A DNA stretch of 64,000 bases from Pseudomonadota bacterium (GCA_018819135.1 JAHJQK010000192.1:1-64000); one strand, 5' to 3'; positions 46,684-57,720 are shown, counted from the stretch's first letter. Numbers and translations are program-made. The notes: generated from the letters alone by a model not told the origin.

Positions 46684-47370
46684 TTGGCTTGCAATCGACG
46701 CCAGTTTTTAACCTTATCGGTTATGGGGAGTATAACTTTTTTAACCGGTCCGATAAATATTTCACTCGCTCAGGCGAGAAAGGAGGAAAAGATGGCTTAC
46801 ACCGCTAAAGATTACGGCAAACTACTGGGCATGGAAGGTTTGAGCGAAACCCTCCTGAAAAATCACTTTACCCTTTACCAGGGGTATGTAACCAACACCA
46901 ACAAACTGGTGGACACTCTGAGCCAAATGTTGAAAGAGGGAAAGGCCGGCACACCGGAATATGCCGAGTTAAAGAGACGCTTTGGCTGGGAATTCAACGG
47001 CATGCGCCTTCATGAATATTACTTCGAAAACCTCGGTGGCAAAGGGGTGTTGGACAAGAATGGAAAGCTGGCCAAGAAAATTGCCGAGGTTTTCGGAAGC
47101 TCTGAGGATTGGGAAAAAGATTTCAAGGGTGTCGGATCGATGCGGGGAATCGGCTGGGTCGTTTTGTACCAGGATAACGTTTCCGGAAAGTTATTCAATT
47201 GCTGGATCAATGAACATGATGCCGGACACCTGGCCGGTTGCACCCCTATCCTCATCCTGGATGTTTTTGAGCATGCCTTCATGATCGATTATGGTTTGAA
47301 GAAGGCGGATTACATTGCCGCCTTCTTCAAAAACATCGACTGGAAGGCCGCTGAAGGAAGGCTGAAATAA
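46684..47370 (+). CDS. iron superoxide dismutase with possible Tat leader
   Basis: FTLYQGYVTNTNKL, RLHEYYFENLGG, NCWINEHDAGHLAGCTPILILDVFEHAFMIDYG; TTG start gives NRRQFLTLSVMGSITFL leader. Confidence 0.88.
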   Translation: MACNRRQFLTLSVMGSITFLTGPINISLAQARKEEKMAYTAKDYGKLLGMEGLSETLLKNHFTLYQGYVTNTNKLVDTLSQMLKEGKAGTPEYAELKRRFGWEFNGMRLHEYYFENLGGKGVLDKNGKLAKKIAEVFGSSEDWEKDFKGVGSMRGIGWVVLYQDNVSGKLFNCWINEHDAGHLAGCTPILILDVFEHAFMIDYGLKKADYIAAFFKNIDWKAAEGRLK

Positions 47371-47442
47371 GTTCCCTGATAAAGTTTCAAGATTACATCG
47401 CAGGGGCTTTTCTTTAACCTGGTTGAAGAATGGCCCCTTTGC

Positions 47443-49032
47443 TCACCTCCAAAGATTGGAATCCTTTAACCCCATTGGCTCGGGCCTGAAGAGCCGGGAG
47501 TCCATTTCCTGCAGTTGTTCCGATATTTTAAACCCGAATTGCACAACCGGGGTTATATCTCGTTCAATCTTTACTCCAGGAGCCACTTCGGTCAAAACCA
47601 TACCTTCTGGTTTTAACCTAAACACCCCTCTTTCCGTGATGTAAATAACCTCCTGGCCTTTTTGTAAAGCTAAGGCTCCATTGAAAGTCAAATGTTGAAC
47701 CTGGCGAACAAGCTTGAGCACCTTTCCTTCCTGCTCGATATGCACTTTTCCTTCGGCAACTCCTACTTTTACTCCTCCGGCGGTTATCGTCCCGCAAAAA
47801 ACAACTTTTTTTACATTCTGGAGGATGTCAATAAATCCCCCTACACCGGATAAAACATGAGGAATTTTGTTCAGCCGGCTGACATTGACATTTCCCTGTC
47901 CATCGATTTCCGCAAAGGCCATACAGGCGGCGTCAATTCCGCCGCCGGTGAGGAAATCAAATTGGGCGCTGGATTCCACAATCGCCTGAGGATTGATCGC
48001 TCCCCCGAATTGAAGCCCAGCCAGAGGCATACCCCCGATGGCGCCATGCTCTACCGTATAGGTGATCTCGTCAATCAACCCCTCTTCCACGGCCACCTGA
48101 GAAACCAAAGAAGGAATACCAAATCCGAGATTGACAATATACCCCTGGCGCAATTCCAGCAAAGACCGCCGCGCCAGAACCTTTTCGACGCTCAACGCCA
48201 CTTCCTCTATCCGGGTCCATGGCTTTTTCAACTCCCCGCTCACTGCCGGATCATAAACAATGCCCGTAGCCTGGGTTTGGTTTTCATCTACCACCACTGC
48301 ATCCACCAGGATGCCGGGGACTTTGACGAGCTGAGGGTTTAAACTTCCCCGGCCAGTAAGCCTTTTTACCTGGGCCAGGACCCTTCCTCCACAGTTACGC
48401 GCAGCCATGGCCAGGTAGAGCATGATCGAAAAAGAAGATTCATGCTCCATAGTAATGTTGCCATCTTCATCGGCCGTCGTACCCCGAATGATGGCGGCTG
48501 TGATCGGAAAAGATTTAAAAAAAAGATACTCTTGGCCTTGAAGCTGGATGACCTCGATTAAATCCTCCCGGGTAACCTCATTCATTTTTGCTCCCGTATT
48601 TCTCGGGTCCACAAAGGTCTTCAACCCCACTTGGGTTATGAGGCCTGGCCTCTTAGCCGCGATTTCCCGGTGCAGGTGCATGAGAACACCCATGGGAAAA
48701 TTATACGCTTCGATCTTATTCTGGAAAATCATTTCATATATTTTCGGAGGTTTGGACGCAGCCGGGGCTGTCACGTAGGATCCGCCGATCACCCTTTTGA
48801 TCAGGCCTTCATGGGCCAGGTGGTCCGTTCCTGCTGTTCCATAAACATCCCCAACGGCCACCGGAAATACGAGCGTCAGGTCCCGGGGTGAACCCGACTC
48901 CAAAAATCTCTTCTCCAGGGCAGTCAGAACCTTTTCCGGTACAAGCCCCCCTACGATTCCACAAACCGATAGCGTATCGCCGTTCTTGATCATCTGGACC
49001 GCCTCTGCAGCGTCCATGAATTTGCTGGTCAC
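47443..49032 (-). CDS. acyl-CoA:acetate/3-ketoacid CoA-transferase
   Basis: GIVGGLVPEKVLTALEKRF...; RQGYIVNLGFGIPSLVS; VEHGAIGG. Confidence 0.9.
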   Translation of the reverse strand: MTSKFMDAAEAVQMIKNGDTLSVCGIVGGLVPEKVLTALEKRFLESGSPRDLTLVFPVAVGDVYGTAGTDHLAHEGLIKRVIGGSYVTAPAASKPPKIYEMIFQNKIEAYNFPMGVLMHLHREIAAKRPGLITQVGLKTFVDPRNTGAKMNEVTREDLIEVIQLQGQEYLFFKSFPITAAIIRGTTADEDGNITMEHESSFSIMLYLAMAARNCGGRVLAQVKRLTGRGSLNPQLVKVPGILVDAVVVDENQTQATGIVYDPAVSGELKKPWTRIEEVALSVEKVLARRSLLELRQGYIVNLGFGIPSLVSQVAVEEGLIDEITYTVEHGAIGGMPLAGLQFGGAINPQAIVESSAQFDFLTGGGIDAACMAFAEIDGQGNVNVSRLNKIPHVLSGVGGFIDILQNVKKVVFCGTITAGGVKVGVAEGKVHIEQEGKVLKLVRQVQHLTFNGALALQKGQEVIYITERGVFRLKPEGMVLTEVAPGVKIERDITPVVQFGFKISEQLQEMDSRLFRPEPMGLKDSNLWR

Positions 49033-49057
49033 TCCAGATCTCCTTTCCGTGGCTTCC

Positions 49058-49510
49058 TCAGCTCTGCTTTCTCTTAATCATGAGCGTTTTATATCCGGAC
49101 TGAATGACGGTGCCGTCTTCCTTGATGATCTGAAGAAAAAGTTTTATAATCCCTCGATCAGGTTTGCTTTTGCTCGGGATTTTTTCCGCCACTTTCGCCT
49201 TTACCTGAATGGTTTCCCCGAAAAACAAAGGGGCTTCAAATTTCCAGGCATCGATCCCCAAAAAGGCAATCGCGGTCCCCTCCAAGTATCCCGTTCGGAA
49301 GAGCAAACCGTGGGAAACGGCCAGACCCAGCAGGCCGTGGACGATTCGCCTCCCGAATTGGCTTTTTCTCATGGATGCCTCGCTGGTGTGCAATTCATTG
49401 TAATCCCCGCTCATGGCGGCAAACATCACAACGTCTGTTTCCGTCATCGTCCGGCTTGGAGTCAAAAACTCCTCTTCTACTGACCATTCATCAAATAATT
49501 TCCCAGACAT
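49058..49510 (-). CDS. MaoC-like dehydratase
   Basis: TMTETDVVMFAAMSGDYNELHTSEASMRKSQFGRRIVHGLLGLAVSHGL. Confidence 0.88.
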   Translation of the reverse strand: MSGKLFDEWSVEEEFLTPSRTMTETDVVMFAAMSGDYNELHTSEASMRKSQFGRRIVHGLLGLAVSHGLLFRTGYLEGTAIAFLGIDAWKFEAPLFFGETIQVKAKVAEKIPSKSKPDRGIIKLFLQIIKEDGTVIQSGYKTLMIKRKQS

Positions 49511-49528
49511 AAACCAATCTCCTTAAAG

Positions 49529-50827
49529 TTATTGTTTAACTCTTTTCAATCCTAAATTCATCCCTTGGTCTTCCAAAATCCTCTGTAATTTAGACACCTC
49601 CAAATTCTGCGGAGCTTTCTTTTGTTGCAAGGCTAAAGCGGCTGCCGTACCCGCAGCTTGCCCTGTGGCCGAACAAACCGGAATGAGCCGGAGTTGTCCC
49701 ATGATCTCATCTGCTGCGGATATACACCTGCCGGCCACAAGGAGATTTTCCACGTTCTGAGGGACGAGGGAGCCATAGGGTAATCTCATGTCACTATGCG
49801 CATATGGTTTGACCACTGTATCATCAAATATCTTGTTCTTGACTTCATCCGGCGAGGGTGAAGCTTTTCCGATGATTTGCCGGGTGGCCCGAACTCCCAC
49901 CTGGGTGGGAGTAACCTCAATTCTGGATTTTTCAAAACCCGGCACATTCCTTTTTAAAAAATTGGCCATCCTCATGACGTGTTCCCTGGTAATTACTTCG
50001 GCTTTGGTCAAATCCCTGGGATCGGTACCATCCATACCCAAAAGGTTCCCGGACCACACGTTAATTTCATCCTCATAAACAAGCTTTTCGGCATGAATCC
50101 CAGGCGCGCCGAACTCCATATTGATTCCTAAATCGAAGGAGAGATTTTCTCTATTTATCTCTTCCTGGATCAATTTCTTGAGATTGCCCCAGTTGCCTAT
50201 CCGGTCCAGAACAACCGGAACATTCACTCCCACCATATTGAACATCATAGTCATAGGCTTTTTAACCAAGCGGAAAGGAGCCCCGGCAAAGCTGGCGACA
50301 TCGGCATCTCCGGTTGCGTCCACTACCATCCTTCCCAGGATGGTCTGCCGACCCGCTTTATTCTCCATAATGATCCCTTTAATCCGCTGCCCTTCCATAA
50401 AGGTTCCCACGATGTACGTGTGCAGCAGGAAATGAATTTTATTTTCCTGCAGCATTTGTAGGAATTCATACTTAATGACCTCTGGATCCATGGCATGCAT
50501 ATTCAGCCATTCTACCTCCTCGCCTGAGTGGCGACAGGGTGTATAAACAGCCTTCTCCCGCAGCCTCTTGGCTATTTCGTTATTGATCCCGTTATTCAAA
50601 GGCGGGGTGGTAATGACCAACGCTGAAGTTACCAGTCCGCCTAAGAATCCATATTTCTCCAGGAGTAAGACCTCGGCGCCATTACGGGCGGCGCATACTG
50701 CTGCGGACACCCCGGCGAATCCTCCTCCGCATACCAGCAAATCTACGTTGGCAATTACAGGAGTCTTCCTCTCCGGCTCAGTAATCCAATTCATCTCGCG
50801 CCTCCCTGTTTGACCTAAATTGATCAA
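49529..50827 (-). CDS. FAD-dependent oxidoreductase
   Basis: VDLLVCGGGFAGVSAAVCAARNGAEVLLLEKYGFLGGLVTSALV. Confidence 0.9.
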   Translation of the reverse strand: MINLGQTGRREMNWITEPERKTPVIANVDLLVCGGGFAGVSAAVCAARNGAEVLLLEKYGFLGGLVTSALVITTPPLNNGINNEIAKRLREKAVYTPCRHSGEEVEWLNMHAMDPEVIKYEFLQMLQENKIHFLLHTYIVGTFMEGQRIKGIIMENKAGRQTILGRMVVDATGDADVASFAGAPFRLVKKPMTMMFNMVGVNVPVVLDRIGNWGNLKKLIQEEINRENLSFDLGINMEFGAPGIHAEKLVYEDEINVWSGNLLGMDGTDPRDLTKAEVITREHVMRMANFLKRNVPGFEKSRIEVTPTQVGVRATRQIIGKASPSPDEVKNKIFDDTVVKPYAHSDMRLPYGSLVPQNVENLLVAGRCISAADEIMGQLRLIPVCSATGQAAGTAAALALQQKKAPQNLEVSKLQRILEDQGMNLGLKRVKQ

Positions 50828-50968
50828 TTCTTTTAAACCACAGATAACCTAGAAAATAAATTTTCTCTGTGCCCTCTGGGGTGAATCGCTTTTTTAGGTT
50901 TGAGCTTAATATATAGGGTCTTCCAAAAATGCCCAGAAAAAACAGAGAAAGAAGGTGGTAGGTTTATT

Positions 50969-51976
50969 TTAAAAAATTTTCTTTAATTCTTCTATCAGGA
51001 GGGGGACAATTTTGTGAAAATCGCTCACGACTCCCAGGTCGGCGGTTTGAAAAATAGCTGCTTGGGGGTCGTTATTGATGGCCATAATCATTTTGGCATC
51101 CTGGATTCCCACTACGTGCTGGATCACGCCGGAAATGCCTACGCCGATGTAAAGTTTGGGACGGATGGTCTTGCCGCTTTGGCCGATCATTTGGCCCTCG
51201 GAGATCCAGCCTTCATCGAGTGGTGGGCGCGTGCCACCCACAGCTCCCCCCAAATTTTCAGCCAACCTTTCCAGCCACTTCCAATCTTCCCGGCTTCCGA
51301 TCCCTGCCCCGCCGGCTACGACTACTTCAGCCTCTTCAATCGACTGGGTAGGTTTCTTTTCCCTTTGGCTGGCCACAACCTTTTGGTTTTCATCTTCAAG
51401 CTTGCTCTCGACGGTAACATCTTCAATCGTTCCCTTTTTTTGCCGAGGCTCGCCCCTCCGGAAAACGCCAGGCCGAACCGTGGCCATCTGGGGGCGGTGA
51501 TTCTGGCAGAGAATGGTGGCCATCACTTTTCCACCAAAGGCAGGAACTACCTGCATGAGTTCGCCCTGGTCGTTGATATCCAGCTGGGTGCAATGAGCGG
51601 AAAGTCCGGTATTTATGCGGGCCGCTACGCGCGATGCCAGGTCTGATCCCAGAGAAGTAGCTGGCAGCAAAAAAATTCCCGGTTTCTTCCGGCGGATGAG
51701 CTCACAAACCACCCGCGTGTAAGGAAGCGTCAGATATTTTGCCAAACCTGAGTGATCTGCTAAAAAAACCCGGTCGGCCCCGTAAACCAGAAGCTGCTCG
51801 GCCAAAGCCTTTACGCCATGTCCCAGGAGAAGGGCACTGATTTCTGTCTCTCCCCTCTTTCTTGCTAAGAGCTTTGCTGCGCTGAGAAGCTCCAGGGAGA
51901 TTTCAGAAAGACTGTTTTCTTCCTGTTCAGCAAAAACCCAGATCCCCTTCCAATCATCTAATTTATTTGCTGGCAT
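50969..51976 (-). CDS. etfA: electron transfer flavoprotein alpha subunit
   Basis: VVAGGAGIGSREDWKWLERLAENLGGAVGGTRPPLDEGW, LYIGVGISGVIQHVVG. Confidence 0.93.
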   Translation of the reverse strand: MPANKLDDWKGIWVFAEQEENSLSEISLELLSAAKLLARKRGETEISALLLGHGVKALAEQLLVYGADRVFLADHSGLAKYLTLPYTRVVCELIRRKKPGIFLLPATSLGSDLASRVAARINTGLSAHCTQLDINDQGELMQVVPAFGGKVMATILCQNHRPQMATVRPGVFRRGEPRQKKGTIEDVTVESKLEDENQKVVASQREKKPTQSIEEAEVVVAGGAGIGSREDWKWLERLAENLGGAVGGTRPPLDEGWISEGQMIGQSGKTIRPKLYIGVGISGVIQHVVGIQDAKMIMAINNDPQAAIFQTADLGVVSDFHKIVPLLIEELKKIF

Positions 51977-52141
51977 GTAATAAAATCCCCAAAAATATTC
52001 ACCACAGAGACCACAGAGAACGCCGAGAAAAATTCAATGTAACCGCTAAAAAAATACCGGCGCCAAAATTTTAATAAAGTTTTTGTTTTTACAATTTATC
52101 TGGTCCTCGGTGTCCTCTGTGAACTCTGTGGCAAAAAGGAT

Positions 52142-52933
52142 TTAACCGAGGGCTTGGCGGATCTTGCGGATGATTTCTTGCACCATCTCCTCAGGTTCGC
52201 CGCGGATCATTTCCACCTTGCGTTTCATCTCAGGCAGAAAGATATCGCTGGTCTGTGTTGGCGACCCCTTAAACCCCACCTTATCCGCGGAGATGTCCAA
52301 ATCCGCGGCAGACCAAGTAATGAAAGGTTTGCTCTCCGCTTCGATTACTCCCAAGAGCGACGTAAAACGCGGGGTATTGATCTCCCGGGTCACGGTGAGG
52401 AGGGTAGGAAGCCGGCTTTCTAAGATCCGGTAACCTAATTCGACCAAACTCCTTGTGCGTATCTTGCCGGCCGCAATGTTTTCCACCGCAACTACCTGTG
52501 GTACATTGAGAATGCCCAAAAACTCAGCCAACTGGGCCCCTACGTGGCCGGTCGAGCCATCTAAGCTGTAGCTTCCGCAAAGGATAAGATCGAAACGGCC
52601 GAGTTTATCTATGCCTCTGGAAAGCACCAAAGAGGTCGCCCAGGTATCGGATCCGGCAAAAGCGCGGTCACTCAGTAAGTATCCTTCATCAGCACCCATG
52701 GCCAAAGCTTCCACCAGGTTATTTTTGGCCGAAGGAGGTGCCATGGCCATGACCAGCACTTTTCCGCCGTGCTTTTCTTTTATTCGCAGTCCTTCTTCTA
52801 AGGCCCGTTTATCCAGCGGACCGAGGACGCTGGGAATCCCTTCCCTTTTTAGCGCCTTGGTTACTGGGTCCAGTTGAATGCTATCCCAGTACTTGGGGTC
52901 CGGCGCAGGCTTGAGACAGACGACAATGTTCAT
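52142..52933 (-). CDS. etfB: electron transfer flavoprotein beta subunit
   Basis: MNIVVCLKPAPDP, EALAMGADEGYLLSD, CGSYSLDGSTGHVG. Confidence 0.93.
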   Translation of the reverse strand: MNIVVCLKPAPDPKYWDSIQLDPVTKALKREGIPSVLGPLDKRALEEGLRIKEKHGGKVLVMAMAPPSAKNNLVEALAMGADEGYLLSDRAFAGSDTWATSLVLSRGIDKLGRFDLILCGSYSLDGSTGHVGAQLAEFLGILNVPQVVAVENIAAGKIRTRSLVELGYRILESRLPTLLTVTREINTPRFTSLLGVIEAESKPFITWSAADLDISADKVGFKGSPTQTSDIFLPEMKRKVEMIRGEPEEMVQEIIRKIRQALG

Positions 52934-53135
52934 AAATTATTTTAGCCACAGAGGACACAGAGTACACCGAGGTAAATATAAATTCTAAGATTGAAAAAAA
53001 AATTAATAAAAAGAGTTTCTCAAAATTCAAACCCAAAATTATTTTGGTATTCGAATTTTTCTATTTTATTTCTAATCCTCTCTGTGACCTCTGTACTACT
53101 AACGTGCAATTTCTCAATATTTTATTAAGCAATCC

Positions 53136-53180
53136 CCCCCACCCTATCCCTCCCCCTCGAGGGGGGAGGGTTGGGAGGGG
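53136..53180. repeat. C/G-rich palindromic intergenic repeat
   Basis: CCCCCCACCCTATCCCTCCCCCTCGAGGGGGGAGGGTTGGGAGGGGG. Confidence 0.7.
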
Positions 53181-53233
53181 GTGATTTCTTGTGGTTGCGG
53201 CTATGCCGCGTTGTGGTCTCTGTGGCTTAAAAT

Positions 53234-54376
53234 TTATTTAAATGAAGTAAGGGCTTTGCGGGCCATGACGATACGCTGAATCTCGGAAGTACCGGCCGAG
53301 GCAATGAGGATTTCGGCGTCGCGGTAATAGCGTTGAACCGGGTACTCCATCATGTAACCATAACCCCCGTGAATATCCACCGCCCTCTTGGCACAACGCA
53401 CCGCGGCTTCTGTAGCATAGAATTTAGCCATGGCCATATCTACGTCACAACGGATTTTTTGGTCCCTCATCCAGGCCGCCCGGTAGGAGAGGAGACGGCT
53501 GGTCTCTAAATCCATGTAGATGTCTGAGATCATCCATTGGATGGCTTGATGCTGACTGATCGGTTTACCTCCCAGGATTCTTTCGTTGGCGAATTTAACG
53601 GAAGCTTCCAGGCAGGCATTAATCACCCCTAAACCACAGCCAGCCATGCCCGCCCGGCCTACCTCGCTGATCGCGGCCATGGATATTCTTAATCCGTCGC
53701 CCTCATTCCCCAACAGGTTCTCCCTGGGAACAAAGCAATTGTCCATGGCGATCTCACCGGTGTTACACCCGTGGAGACCGAATTTTTTCTCCTTCCGCCC
53801 TAATTTAAAGCCAGGGAATGATTTCTCCACGATGAAGGCGCTGAATCCTTTGGGCCCTTCACCGGTTTTGGCCATAATGGTCATCGTGTCAGCTACGTGG
53901 CCGTGGGTGATGAAACATTTTCTCCCATTGATGACATACCCGTCCCCTTGCAACTTGGCCGTGGTCTGAATACCCGTAGGATCAGATCCGCCGGTGGCTT
54001 CGGTAACTGCGATGGTTGACAGCCGTTCCCCTTTGGCCAGGGCGGGAAGATATTTTTTCTTCTGGGCTTCATTGCCAAATTCTATGATGGGAGCGGTTCC
54101 CAGATGGAATATCTGCAAGGCCATCGCCATGGCGGCGGAAACTCGCCCCACCTCTTCCAGCATGACCATGCGCGCGAGATTCCCGAAAGCCGTTCCCCCG
54201 AATTCCTTGGGGATCAGGATGCCCAAATACTGTTGCCTCCCCATCTCCTTGTAAAGGTCCCAGGGAACTTCGTCGGTCTCTTCCATATGGGCTACTTTGG
54301 GGGCTATGGCTCCCTCGGCAAACTCCCTAACACTTTTTCTCAATAGCTCCTGTTGCGATGAAAATTGAAAATCCAT
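53234..54376 (-). CDS. acyl-CoA dehydrogenase
   Basis: AVTEATGGSDPTGIQTTAKLQGDGYVINGRKCFITHG, HGGYGYMMEYPVQRYYRDAEILIASAGTSEIQRIVMAR. Confidence 0.95.
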   Translation of the reverse strand: MDFQFSSQQELLRKSVREFAEGAIAPKVAHMEETDEVPWDLYKEMGRQQYLGILIPKEFGGTAFGNLARMVMLEEVGRVSAAMAMALQIFHLGTAPIIEFGNEAQKKKYLPALAKGERLSTIAVTEATGGSDPTGIQTTAKLQGDGYVINGRKCFITHGHVADTMTIMAKTGEGPKGFSAFIVEKSFPGFKLGRKEKKFGLHGCNTGEIAMDNCFVPRENLLGNEGDGLRISMAAISEVGRAGMAGCGLGVINACLEASVKFANERILGGKPISQHQAIQWMISDIYMDLETSRLLSYRAAWMRDQKIRCDVDMAMAKFYATEAAVRCAKRAVDIHGGYGYMMEYPVQRYYRDAEILIASAGTSEIQRIVMARKALTSFK

Positions 54377-54594
54377 TCTTCTCCTCCTCAGAAAGTAGCT
54401 TAAAATTTAATATGACTCAGATCCTCACGGCCTTTTATATCACTTTGCTCCTTGTATTACAAGAATGGCCTAAAAAAAATTTTCCAGGGGGTATATCTTT
54501 CCTCTTCCCTGTCTGATCTTTTCTTGACGGAGGCTGATGCCTGCGCTTACAAATTGAAGGGGGGAATTGGCAAATTGGAATATACCGGGGATGG

Positions 54595-56625
54595 TTACAT
54601 CGATTGCTCCACCAGTTCGCTCAGATCGAAGACGACCATGGAATCTTCCAGCCCTTTCTCCTTGATTCCATCCCCGATCATCGTCAAGCAGTAAGGGCAA
54701 GCTGTTCCGACGTATCCGGCTTTGGTTTGAGCCGCTTGCTCCGTGCGCATCTGATTGATGCGGACTCCAATATTCTCCTCCATCCACATCCTTCCGCCAC
54801 CCGCTCCGCAACAGAAGCTGCGAAAACGGCTTCGCTCCATCTCCACTAATTGCAGGCCCGGAATGGCTCTGAGGATTCTGCGGGGCTCTTCATAGATATC
54901 GTTGCCCCGCCCCAGATAGCAGGAGTCATGGTAGGTAATCAGTTTATCCAATGCTTTGGTAAGTTGCAATCTTCCGCTTACCAGGGCATCGGCGATGAAC
55001 TGCGTATAATGAATCACTTCATAGTTCCCCCCAAACTGGGGATATTCGTTTTTCAGGGTATTAAAGCAGTGGGGACACATGGTCAGGATTTTTTTAATTC
55101 CGTAATTTTTAAAGACCTCAATGTTCGCCTGCGCCAGTGTCTGGTAAAGATATTCGTTGCCGATCCGCCGGGCGGATTCCCCACAACATCCCTCTTCTGT
55201 TCCCAGGATGGCAAAATTAACTTCGCACCTCTTCAAAATATTCACCAAGGATTTCGCTGTGCGCTTATTCCGGTCATCAAAGGATCCGGCACAGCCAACC
55301 CAGAAGAGTAAATCCACATCGCGCTCTTCCGCCATTGTCTTCAGTTGCAGCCCCTTTGCCCAATCCGCCCGGAGCCCTAGGCCCACGCCCCAGGGGTTGT
55401 TATTGTTCTCCATATTGCGAAAGACCAGTTGGACTTCCGAAGGAAAGCGGCTCTCCATCAGCACTAAGTAGCGGCGCATGTCGGCCAATTTGTCCAGGCA
55501 AGGAATATAGACCGGGCAAACATGCGAACAGGCCATGCAGGCGGTACAGGCCCAGATCACGTCCTCGGAGATCACTTCACCGATCAACTTCTTCCCCCCC
55601 TCGGTTTCAGGATTTTTTCCTTGCCGGATCAGGGCCCCCTTCTCCTCCATATGAGAACGTAAATCATCGTAATTCCGTTTGGGGGCCAAAGGTTTTCCCG
55701 AGAGGTTGGGAGGACAATTCTCCAGGCACCGGCCGCATCGCGTGCAGGCATCCAGGTCGAAAAGTTGCCGGCGGGTGAATTCTTCAAGTTTGGAAACTCC
55801 AAAAGTTTCCGCGGTCTCCAAATCTCGAATGGGTTGAATGACTGCTTCGGAGTCCAGGCCCCGAACCAAAATATTCCAAGGAGCCGTGAGAAGATGGAGC
55901 AGCTTGGAATAAGCCACATAGCCGATAAATGTGAAAGCCAAGATGGCGTGAACCCACCAGGACGTCTGATGGAACGCCACTGCTGTCTCCTGGCTCATCC
56001 CGGCTCCCTGAAAAATCAGGGCGACCGCCCGGCCTACGGGAGACCAAAGCGCCCAATCGGGGTGGAGTTTCAGCTCCGTAGAAAAAATTCGCAAACCTTC
56101 CACTAAGAACCCGGTGAGAAGAATGGCCAAAAACAATGCCAGGATCAGTGAATCATCCAGGACACTGTCCAACCATTGGGGCCGGTAAAGGTACCGGCGG
56201 CCAATCGCCAGGATAACTCCTACGATGGCCAAAGCCCCGAAGAGGTCCAGGAGGAGGGAAAAGTAAAGGTAAAAAGGACCCCGGAGAAAAGCATAGGAGG
56301 CGATGGGCCACGTGATATCCATCTGTATAAAAATGAGGATTGTGCCCCCGGTTAAAACAATGAACCCCCAAAAGAGAAAGGAGTGCATCAACCCCGCGTA
56401 AGGCTTCTGCAGCAGGCGCCGGTGGCTCAGGACATCCGCCAGCAGGTTTCGAACCCGTGTGCCCAACCGATCCAGTTGAAACCCTTCGGTTTTTCCCATT
56501 TTCCAAAGTCGCCATCTCTTAACGAATCCGTAGATAAATAGCGCAAAGGGAACGGTCATCAGCAGGTAGATGATGATCCGGGCGTGCTCCCCGGCATTCC
56601 ACAAAATCTCTCTCGTTGGTTCCAC
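54595..56625 (-). CDS. membrane-bound Fe-S oxidoreductase (HdrD-like; ETF:quinone oxidoreductase type)
   Basis: N-terminal TM helices (DUF224-like), CTRCGRCLENCPP, CTACMACSHVCPVYIP, two CCG-type domains. Confidence 0.85.
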   Translation of the reverse strand: MEPTREILWNAGEHARIIIYLLMTVPFALFIYGFVKRWRLWKMGKTEGFQLDRLGTRVRNLLADVLSHRRLLQKPYAGLMHSFLFWGFIVLTGGTILIFIQMDITWPIASYAFLRGPFYLYFSLLLDLFGALAIVGVILAIGRRYLYRPQWLDSVLDDSLILALFLAILLTGFLVEGLRIFSTELKLHPDWALWSPVGRAVALIFQGAGMSQETAVAFHQTSWWVHAILAFTFIGYVAYSKLLHLLTAPWNILVRGLDSEAVIQPIRDLETAETFGVSKLEEFTRRQLFDLDACTRCGRCLENCPPNLSGKPLAPKRNYDDLRSHMEEKGALIRQGKNPETEGGKKLIGEVISEDVIWACTACMACSHVCPVYIPCLDKLADMRRYLVLMESRFPSEVQLVFRNMENNNNPWGVGLGLRADWAKGLQLKTMAEERDVDLLFWVGCAGSFDDRNKRTAKSLVNILKRCEVNFAILGTEEGCCGESARRIGNEYLYQTLAQANIEVFKNYGIKKILTMCPHCFNTLKNEYPQFGGNYEVIHYTQFIADALVSGRLQLTKALDKLITYHDSCYLGRGNDIYEEPRRILRAIPGLQLVEMERSRFRSFCCGAGGGRMWMEENIGVRINQMRTEQAAQTKAGYVGTACPYCLTMIGDGIKEKGLEDSMVVFDLSELVEQSM

Positions 56626-56695
56626 TTTCTTCCCTCACCCAAGCTTGTCCTCACCCCTGCCGAGGTCAGCTTGATCTCTTTTCCGCCGGTCGTTC

Positions 56696-57688
56696 TCAAA
56701 CTTCGGCCAGGAGCTTTTTGAATTCTTCGGTTAAAACCGGTACGACTTTAAAAAGGTCTTCCACAATCCCATAATCCGCTTTCTGAAAAATGGGTGCATC
56801 CGGATCCTTGTTGATGGCCACGATGATCTTGGAAGATCCCATACCCGCGAGATGTTGGATGGCTCCAGAAATCCCGCAGGCTATGTAGAGGTTGGGAGTA
56901 ACCACTTTTCCGGTCTGGCCTACTTGATCGCCATGGTCGCGCCACCCGGAATCGACTGCCGCGCGGGAAGCTCCCACTGTGGCGTGGATGGCTTCGGCCA
57001 GCTCTTCTAAAACTTTGAAGTTCTCTGCTCCCTTCATTCCCCGACCCCCGGAAACGATAATTTCCGCTTCCGTCAGGTCTACTTTCGCGCCGGCGGCCTT
57101 TACTACCTCGATCACCGCGGTTCGCAGGCTGGCAGGGTCAACTTTGGCTTCGACCTTGATCGTCTCCCCTTTTTTGGCCCCATCAGGCTGGATCATTTCC
57201 AGGACATTGGGGCGGACAGAGGCCATCTGGGGACGCGAGACCGGGCAGGTAACCTCAATATAGGCCTTGCCCGCATATACCGGTCGCTTGGCGACCAACA
57301 GGTTGTTGTCCCCGATCGTTAATCCGGTGCAGTCCGTGGCGAGAGCGGTTTGTAGGCGGGTGGCAATCCGTGGAGAAAGGTCTTTCCCGATTATCGTGGC
57401 CCCACAAAGGAAGATGGAAGGTTGATGTTCTTTTAAAAGATTCGTAAGAATTGCAGCATAGGGATCGGTGGTATATTGAGCCAAAGCCGGGTCATCCACC
57501 CAGTATACTTTATCAGCATACTCGGCCAACCGGCCGGTCAATCCCTCCACCCCTGAACCCAGAAGGACGGCTACCAACTCTTCTCCGAGTTTCTCGGCCA
57601 TCTTCTTCCCCTGGCTGAGCAGTTCAAATGTGATTTTGCGAATGTTTCCTTCTTTGACTTCCGCAAATACCCAAATTCCTTTTGCCAT
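56696..57688 (-). CDS. etfA: electron transfer flavoprotein alpha subunit
   Basis: [57 protein letters not shown]. Confidence 0.94.
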   Translation of the reverse strand: MAKGIWVFAEVKEGNIRKITFELLSQGKKMAEKLGEELVAVLLGSGVEGLTGRLAEYADKVYWVDDPALAQYTTDPYAAILTNLLKEHQPSIFLCGATIIGKDLSPRIATRLQTALATDCTGLTIGDNNLLVAKRPVYAGKAYIEVTCPVSRPQMASVRPNVLEMIQPDGAKKGETIKVEAKVDPASLRTAVIEVVKAAGAKVDLTEAEIIVSGGRGMKGAENFKVLEELAEAIHATVGASRAAVDSGWRDHGDQVGQTGKVVTPNLYIACGISGAIQHLAGMGSSKIIVAINKDPDAPIFQKADYGIVEDLFKVVPVLTEEFKKLLAEV

Positions 57689-57720
57689 AGATCATCTCCT
57701 TATTGAATTGAAGTCCAATT

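Noticed and set aside
51014-51646. 210-aa plus-strand ORF
   Set aside because: Antisense shadow of etfA
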